In this document: piece by piece, positions 8,358 through 13,598 of the stretch
Layout: each line of letters opens with the position of its first letter
Numbering within the stretch: position 1 is the stretch's first letter
Assembly (NCBI GenBank): GCA_001584585.1
Contig: LSYV01000005.1
Span: 2,642,388 to 2,655,985 of the forward strand
Length of the DNA stretch: 13,598 nucleotides
Source: Gonium pectorale
Lineage: Eukaryota > Chlorophyta > Chlorophyceae > Chlamydomonadales > Volvocaceae
Reading direction: 5' to 3'
Notes under the pieces: generated by a model
The model's input: the letters and a program-made list of their open reading frames with translations, nothing else
Told to the model about the DNA's origin: nothing
The model's database searches: none
Translations under genes and position numbers: made by a program

Positions 8358-9757
8358 GTGGCTGGTGCCGCCGCCGCTACGCCTGCCTCCGTCCTGATGC
8401 TCGCCTGCAGCCCTTGCTGCTGTTCCAGCCCAAGCAGGTTGCTCACAGCCAGCATGCACAATGCTGCTGCAAGTCAGCTGTTGGAACTCATGAGGGCAGG
8501 CAGGCGTGGGCGTGCATGTACCCCGACCCGCGTGTCGGGTGTCGGGGCGCAGTCCAGAGGGGGGCAAAGCCCTTCATTACCTGCAGGGGGTGAGCAGGCG
8601 TTCCGTCACGCAGGACGGTGCTTTGCAGTCCAGTGCCCTCACTCACGCCCGTCGACACACCGTCGCAAGCCGCAACAGCAATCTATGCCTTTACAGCCAA
8701 TGACCAAGTCTGAATTCCTGTTTGTTCTCCACATCAGAAAGCGGGTCTATGTTGACCTCTGGACGACGAACGGACCCACCTCTGAATGCAAGCCCAGTCA
8801 CGCACACCTTGCTACGACGTTGTTGCTGTGGAATGGTCAATGGTGGTATATGGCTAGGTCGCGCTGTCTGTGCGCATGCGGAAAGTGGCGAACAAAGGCG
8901 AAGCGAAACAAGCGCAGTAAAAGCCGAAACTACGAAATACTGGAAAAGCGTTAGCTATCTTTCCAAAAAGGTCGGGCTGGCTGGCATGTGCGGGAAAGCA
9001 CGACACCGTGGCAAAGTCCACATCTTGGTCATGGGGCCCTTCGCCCCTTCTCGCCCCCGCGTGTCGCTGAGCTCTCTCCAAAAGAGGGCTCGCCTTGCAA
9101 GCAAGCAAAAAGGTGGGAGCGACACAGCATACCCGGGTGTGGACATTCCGCGTGAGGCGTGACAAGATTTTCGAAGCTGTGGAGTCCATGAAGGCTGCGT
9201 TGTGCGTCAGGATGAGGCGGGTGAACCACAAACTTCGAAACACACGTCGACCATTTATGTGCTGGGACCGTCAACCGCCTACGTCAAGGTTCGCTGAAAA
9301 CCGGTCGACTAATAACTCTAATACACCCCCGCTCGGCCCCGCCCGCATCCAATTCAAGCGAGCGCTCTGCAGCTGCGTAATCTGCTTCCGTACTTGGCAC
9401 CAAAGCCGTGCAACACCCCATTCCGCTGAGCCTTGCGTACTTGCAGGCGGATTCACCGGCCAAGGCCGTGCGGAGCTTCAGGCGGGATCAGGATTACCGG
9501 AACGATCGGTAACAATGATGCTTATTTGTATCACAACCCGGAAGGCCGCCGACGGTGCTTGCCCCGGGTCGCGCCAGGCCAACCCACGTTAGCACGCAAG
9601 GACCCGGAATCCCTTCCATTCCCCCTCATATCTGTAGGATTACGAGATCGTTGCTTTGCGCACCTGTCCCTCGACTCCCATTCACCTTCGCAACACCTGG
9701 GAGAAGCGCTTTGTACCAGCCCCGGCGTGAAGTACGGCATGCCACAACCACTGGCGC
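8358..9757. other. Intergenic region between the macrodomain gene 3' end and the NEK gene 5' end
   Basis: It must hold the 3' UTR of the macrodomain gene and the promoter and 5' UTR of the kinase gene. No reading frame has conserved-looking content, and frames on both strands overlap. I see no convincing TATA box. Near the kinase start, a splice-acceptor-like CACCCCCTGCAG lies just upstream of the ATG at 8577, so a 5' UTR intron is possible. Confidence 0.6.
8488..8577 (-). promoter_or_regulatory. Possible upstream ORF in the NEK 5' leader
   Basis: An ATG at 8577 opens a 29-codon frame ending in TGA at 8490-8488, about 130 nt before the kinase ATG and in a different frame. If the transcript starts upstream of 8577, this would be translated first and could lower kinase synthesis. 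The transcription start is not known. Confidence 0.3.
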
Positions 9758-9762
9758 TTACA
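9758..9762 (-). terminator. TGTAA polyadenylation-type motif overlapping the stop codon
   Basis: The last codons CTG TAA contain TGTAA, the usual volvocine poly(A) signal. I found no other TGTAA on the minus strand from here to about 9100. If used, the 3' UTR would be extremely short; it may instead be chance. Confidence 0.25.
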
Positions 9763-11853
9763 GCTCATCTTTCTCCTCCGCAACGCTCTCATCTATAGCT
9801 TCTGTGCCCTCCTCCACCCCCTTCTTCTGCTCCGCGCTCTCCCCCTTCGCATCTGCAGCGCTGTCCTCCTTCTTTTCCTCCACAGCAGGCGGGGCGGCGC
9901 TCTCCCTCTTGGCGTCTACAGCGCTGTCCTCCTTCTTCTCCTCCACAGCAGGCTGGGCGGCGGTGACGGCGGCGCTGGCAGCTTTACCCGCCAAGAGCTT
10001 CTCAGCCGCAGTCACAAACTCGTCATAGAGAGGCCTGGGGCAAGGCAAACGATAGGGGCTTATGTTGTTTTGCGCACCTGGGCGCACGGGAGCATGGCTG
10101 CATGGTTGCTCACAGATAGCATGCAGCCTTGGACAGCCTCGCATGAAATCCCCGTGCTGCACATTGTTTTGGTACAGGCCCATTTCATACAGAGTTACAT
10201 ACACACCGGCTAGGATGCTTTTGCTCGCTGTCCTTCTGTACAATTGCTTGAGCACGCTGTCACGCATATAAAATGTCCGAATGCCGATCGCCGGTGAAAC
10301 GGCGGTTCCGAGTACGCGCAGGTGCCGCAACCCCGCAGCTGCAGACCCAGGCTAACATGCGTTCACGCACCCCAGAGAAAACGATACTCCAGCTGAGTAA
10401 CCCAGTCTCCACACCCAGCCTTCCGTCCCTGCTCCTTCTGTCAGTCCCCCATGCCCACCTGTTGAAAATGACAAAGCGGACCTCCTTGACGCTACCGCCC
10501 TCGCCGGCCGCCGCCACCGCCTCGTCCACGGTGCTCACGGCGACCTGCGCCGCCTTGTCAAAGGGGTACCCGAACACGCCCGTGCTGATGCCGGGGAAGG
10601 ACATGCTGACGAGGCCGTTCTCCTGGGCGAGCTGCACCGAGCTCCTGTGTAGGCCGGCGTCGCGGGGCGGGACACGGATTAGAGCGGGCCGGGGGGGGGG
10701 GGCACGATTCCACGGGATCAAGCACACGTGCCTTGTCTTGAGAGGCTCTCGGCCTTGGGTACAGGTGAGCGAGGGCGCGGCCGGGTACGTGCATATGCGG
10801 CTGGCCCTGTTACGACGCAGGCAACGTACGGCATGCCGGGTACCAGAATGCATCCCGTGAACGATAGAGGTGCTGGGCATGTCGCGCTACTAGCCGACAG
10901 CAGGGGTATCGCCTGTGGCCCCAGCCGTTTTAAAAGCCATCACTGGGTGCTGGGCCTCCATGCGAAGCCGCCAGCCGCAGCGCACACACGCGAAGCAAAG
11001 TGGGAACAGCCGTCCTCCCGCACATGTACCACCGCACCGTTGGAATACCCGCACACGCACTGACGTACCCACCTGTACGCGCTAGCTAGCAGCGGCGCCG
11101 AGACCCGGTCGTTCTCATAGATGGGTCCCACAGTGTGGATCACGTGCTTCGCGGGCAGCTGGAAGCCGCTGCGAACGGAGGGAGGACATGACTACTTGGC
11201 AACGCAGTGCACAAGACGCTTACGGCTAAATCAAAGGGCCTGTACGATGGGCGACGAGTCGTGGGCAGTCCTGTCATCGACCCCTTGCTAGCACCGTGCT
11301 CCCATGGCCGTGCCTCGGTCCCCACTCCCCAGCCTCCTCGGTTGCCGTCGTAATCGCTGCGCAAAAGTCCCGCCCGGTTGATCACCCGTGAACGAATGCA
11401 TCAGCACTTACCGTGTAATCCGGGCTTCGCCGGTGGGGCAGCGCACGCCAGGCTCCACCTCCTTGACCTCGGCGCAAGCGCGGACGAGCTGTGGCCCCGC
11501 GGCCCGGTGAATTGCGCCATCCACGCCACCGCCACCTAGCATGCGCTCGTTGGCTGAGGCACGTTCAGGGCATCCGGGAATTGGGCCAAGGGGCGCACGC
11601 GGGAGTGGGCTGCGAGGGCCAAGAGGGGCCGGGTTTCATGAGGCAGGCGGGTGTTACCTGCGTTCACAATGGCATCGACGCTCTCCGTGGTGATGTCACC
11701 CGTCTTCAGCACCAGCTTGGCCCCGTGCGCGAGAGGGTAAACCTTCTCGGGTGCCATGGCCGGTCCGGCACCCACGCCCGCCGCGTAGGTGGCAAGCCTG
11801 CGTTTCTTTTGCGGTACAGTAACAGGAATGTCTTCCTCGGACATATCGGGCAT
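9758..11853 (-). CDS. MacroD-type macro domain protein (mono-ADP-ribose / O-acetyl-ADP-ribose hydrolase) with KDEL tail
   Basis: Five exons join in phase: 11853-11658, 11553-11412, 11168-11073, 10644-10459, 10034-9758, giving 298 residues. The macro domain (about 43-205) binds ADP-ribose; MacroD-class members remove mono-ADP-ribose from proteins and deacetylate O-acetyl-ADP-ribose. Visible motifs: [16 protein letters not shown] (loop 1), [28 protein letters not shown], and [12 protein letters not shown] (loop 2). N67 and D77 are ten residues apart, the spacing of the catalytic Asn and Asp in human MACROD1/2, so activity is expected. The N-terminus has a basic PQKKRRL and no signal peptide. 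After the domain, a Lys/Glu/Ala-rich tail with a 21-residue tandem repeat ends in KDEL. The start at 11853 is the first in-frame ATG after an upstream stop; the next is codon 4. Confidence 0.93.
9836..9961 (-). repeat. 63-bp tandem duplication in the macrodomain protein tail
   Basis: Residues 232-252 and 253-273 are two copies of a 21-residue unit (core [16 protein letters not shown]) that differ at four positions; the DNA copies are at 9961-9899 and 9898-9836. The repeat lies in the predicted flexible, charged tail, so copy number may vary without harming the domain. Confidence 0.88.
10035..10458 (-). other. Fourth intron of the macrodomain gene (424 bp)
   Basis: Donor AACAG then GTGGGC and acceptor TTGCCCCAG, splitting an Arg codon as AG plus G. 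No other feature seen. Confidence 0.88.
10645..11072 (-). other. Third intron of the macrodomain gene (428 bp) with a 12-G run
   Basis: Donor ACAG then GTGGGT and acceptor CTACACAG, again splitting an Arg codon as AG plus G. Close to the acceptor the plus strand has twelve consecutive G (10691-10702), which is a C run on the transcribed strand and helps form the pyrimidine tract. Otherwise unremarkable. Confidence 0.88.
10691..10702. repeat. Twelve-G homopolymer
   Basis: A run of twelve G on the plus strand inside the third intron of the macrodomain gene, about 47-58 bp upstream of its acceptor in transcript sense. The length is prone to sequencing and assembly error. Confidence 0.95.
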
Positions 11854-12306
11854 GAGGCGGGGCGCTAAGATAGCACCTACACCAGCAGCGCGCAGCGCGA
11901 TGGTCTGCGCCAGGCGTTTATCGGGGCCTTCGAGACGCGATGGGCTAGCATGTAAGTTATCGCATAAGAGCTGCCGCTCACGCGATTGCCTATGTCAACT
12001 TTGCGCTTTTGGGCTCTTCGCGCTCTCCTACAAGAGCCTCGTTCCGCACCGTTGCTTCTGTGCAGCAGGCTTCTTGAAGCAGAAGCACATCATGCGCTAT
12101 ATGCTACTGTAGTCCGTGTTTTTTAACAGCGGTCAAAACTGGCGAGCGACAGCTGCCGACGTCAGGATTACTGCATAGAATTACAAGGGACGTGCAAAGT
12201 GGTTGGCCGTTTTGGGGCCCCCCAGGCCAGAAATTCTGCAATCGGGTCAACGCGGTCCGACGGTCGAGAATCCTACAGGCGTCCCCTGTCCAGCCGCTAA
12301 AGCTAT
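11854..12306. other. Upstream region of the macrodomain gene
   Basis: This should contain the promoter and 5' UTR of the macrodomain gene. In frame with its ATG, about 40 codons upstream are open but lack an ATG before a TGA. Two out-of-frame ATGs are present, one starting a two-codon frame (ATG CGA TAA). A CATATAGC box on the minus strand near 12095-12102 is a weak TATA candidate. Nothing else is recognisable. Confidence 0.45.
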
Positions 12307-12466
12307 TGTAACAGCTCGTTGTAAGGGCTACCGAATGCTCGAAGCGGCTGGCAAAGTGGTGCAGGGAGCGCGACGGAAATGCCCGGCAAGCCTGGTTGCA
12401 GCTGTTGCAGTACCATTTCAGAAACTGGCCTGCAATGGTAGCCCTGGAATACCGGTACCTGTTACA
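12307..12466. repeat. 160-bp segment with 8-bp inverted ends (TGTAACAG / CTGTTACA)
   Basis: The segment starts TGTAACAG and ends with its exact reverse complement, and begins TG and ends CA as LTRs do. No matching target-site duplication flanks it (GCTAT against TGTCG), and the inverted match does not extend inwards. It could be a degraded solo LTR or a small non-autonomous element, or chance. Confidence 0.2.
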
Positions 12467-12551
12467 TGTCGAGGGCTGGTCCTGCCGAAGCCTCTCTTTT
12501 GCACGCGTCGTCCCGTGGGTCTCTTGGGTACCGCTCCGGTCCCCAGGGCCT

Positions 12552-12579
12552 GACCCCGGGACCCGAGGACCCCGGGACC
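12552..12579. repeat. Two 12-bp direct repeats with a palindromic core
   Basis: GACCCCGGGACC occurs at 12552-12563 and 12568-12579, separated by CGAG. Each copy contains the palindrome CCCGGG, so the pair could also fold. It sits in anonymous DNA. Confidence 0.8.
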
Positions 12580-12885
12580 TGTTTCGGGGATGTAACATTT
12601 GTGTGATTCAATATCGGGCCCTCCTCCAGTCCTTCTTCGGTTGTCGCTCTTCGGCCTTCCAGCTTGTCACGGTCCAGGCCTTGGACCTTGGGTCCTGAGA
12701 GGCCCACGAACTGTTGGGGAGTGCACTTGAGACTCTGGTACCGAATGGAGAGGCTCCACACTAGAGCTCATCAGCCACGGTCAAGGTACGCGCTTCCGGT
12801 TTGAAGGACGGCACAAGGGGTGAAGCCCAAAGGCGCTCAAGTCCGGTTTCTCGGGCTGGACCCACGGCATCCCCACGACCAAGGG

Positions 12886-12905
12886 CGACGGCTGTACAGC
12901 CGTCG
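12886..12905. repeat. Perfect 20-bp palindrome
   Basis: The half-site CGACGGCTGT is followed at once by its exact reverse complement, with no spacer. It could be a dimeric protein-binding site or a mobile-element end or hairpin. No gene start is close on the minus strand; the nearest candidate on the plus strand begins about 340 bp downstream. Confidence 0.9.
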
Positions 12906-13245
12906 AACAAAATCACGGGTCGACCGTGCAGCTTTCAGGCGAACCCCCATCTCTCGGGACAAACCTCCGTTGGCACAGTCTGTTGTTAACCAGGTATCTC
13001 CCTTGCGGCGTCCCGTGGCTTGCCCTTAACATTCAACGTACCCCCATATATCCCTCCTGAACAGCTGGATATGACCTGGTAAGCGCTGGGAAAGGGGTTG
13101 GAGAACGCGGTGTCGCCTAAGCCTTGGCCATGCTTTCTAGCCAACCTGTGGGCTCCCAGCGGCCGCGTATTGGGGCTGCTCCACGCCTGAGGGGGCAGCT
13201 TCTAACAGCCCCCGCCCGCTCCTGACCTCCCCTTCCTTCACACAG

Positions 13246-13598
13246 AATCCTATCCTTCACTCCGTCGCTGAAGGCGTCATGGATGTTGACGTCATTGGCG
13301 CCGCTGAGCCGACCGGCATGGAGTCTGACCTGCCCGGCCCGGACGAGACGCCCGTGAGAGCTGGAGGCCAGCCCGTCGCTGGTCCAGACGACGCTGACGG
13401 TGAAGGCATCGCGCCGCCCCATGGCCCAGCCTGCGGATTGCCCGCTGGGCTGTACTACCTCATCGGCATCGAGAGGGAATCACAGGTACGGCGCGCTGAG
13501 CGGGGCACGCTGCATGAGGTGGTGGTGGTGCTGTTGTCATGTGCGCGACATGGGGTGGACGCAAGGGGCCCGTCTGCTCGTATACCTCACCCGCCATG
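13246..13598 (+). CDS. Partial open frame at right edge, unrecognised protein
   Basis: A good acceptor (CCTTCCTTCACACAG) precedes 13246. The frame is open from 13141 through the window end; its first ATG is at 13279 (MDVDVIGAAEPTGMESDL). A donor at 13485 (CACAG then GTACGG) would give an 80-codon exon in phase, ending LPAGLYYLIGIERESQ. The sequence is acidic and Pro/Gly-rich at first, then more hydrophobic. I do not recognise the family. It may be an internal exon of a gene starting upstream, a gene starting at 13279, or an ORF of a retroelement. The minus-strand frame over the same bases looks like its shadow. Confidence 0.3.

Larger units (their letters stand above)
12467..13245. other. Anonymous, lower-GC region without a supported gene
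   Basis: Frames here are short and overlap on both strands, codon use is unlike the two genes to the left, and no protein family is recognisable. It holds the 12-bp direct repeats and the 20-bp palindrome described separately. A decayed transposable element is the most likely content, but I cannot show element ends or coding domains. Confidence 0.45.

Noticed and set aside
8358..8567. Extension of the kinase N-terminus upstream of the ATG at 8357
   Set aside because: The extra 70 codons would need a TTG start; the first in-frame ATG is at 8357, so this is treated as leader.
8357..9758. Functional kinase-macrodomain system implied by adjacency
   Set aside because: Two neighbouring eukaryotic genes with separate promoters and 1.4 kb between them do not indicate a shared pathway.
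12203..12553. 116-codon plus-strand frame
   Set aside because: No recognisable content and overlapped by the opposite frame; lies in the anonymous region.
12104..12598. 164-codon minus-strand frame with a WYCNSCNQAC cysteine pair
   Set aside because: No family is recognisable, it overlaps plus-strand frames of similar length, and it crosses the putative repeat at 12307-12466. Kept only as a weak possibility.
12467..13245. LTR plus primer-binding site of a retrotransposon
   Set aside because: Stretches such as CAGGTATC or TGGTCCTG resemble primer-binding sites loosely, but no paired LTR, target duplication or gag/pol domain is visible.
1..13598. tRNA, rRNA, CRISPR array, riboswitch or bacterial-type operon
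   Set aside because: No B-box/T-loop consensus, regular spaced repeats or bacterial gene signals were seen; spliced genes mark this as a eukaryotic nuclear sequence.

Overview
The window looks like nuclear DNA from a volvocine or Chlamydomonas-like green alga. It is very GC-rich, its genes are split into short exons by 100-460 bp introns with consensus GT..AG ends, and its proteins carry long Ala/Gly/Pro/Ser low-complexity arms. The species is inferred from style only; nothing here identifies it directly.

Layout: two genes lie head to tail on the minus strand. Reading leftward from the right, a five-exon gene (11853 to 9758) encodes a 298-residue MacroD-type macro domain protein with a complete ADP-ribose hydrolase signature. 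Its Lys/Glu-rich tail is tandemly duplicated and ends exactly in KDEL. After 1.4 kb of intergenic DNA comes a very large NIMA-related (NEK) protein kinase gene, from 8357 to beyond position 1. Its kinase domain sits inside the protein, between a disordered N-terminal arm of about 630 residues and a C-terminal tail of more than 970 residues with a coiled coil and an acidic block. About 1,920 residues are visible and the C-terminus lies outside the window. I joined all exons by hand. Every junction keeps phase except the first, where the mismatch calls for a hidden small exon; a 31-nt candidate is given.

The rightmost part (about 11.9-13.6 kb) is less GC-rich and mostly without recognisable genes. 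It holds a perfect 20-bp palindrome, short direct and inverted repeats, and at the right edge (13246-13598, plus strand) an open frame behind a good splice acceptor, possibly a partial gene or part of a transposable element.

The two confident genes need not work together: their adjacency is not evidence of a pathway. I see no defence system, CRISPR array, rRNA, tRNA or clear insertion element. The most useful results are the reconstructed gene structures, the missing micro-exon, the 11-nt repeat at three splice junctions, and the KDEL-ended macrodomain protein.
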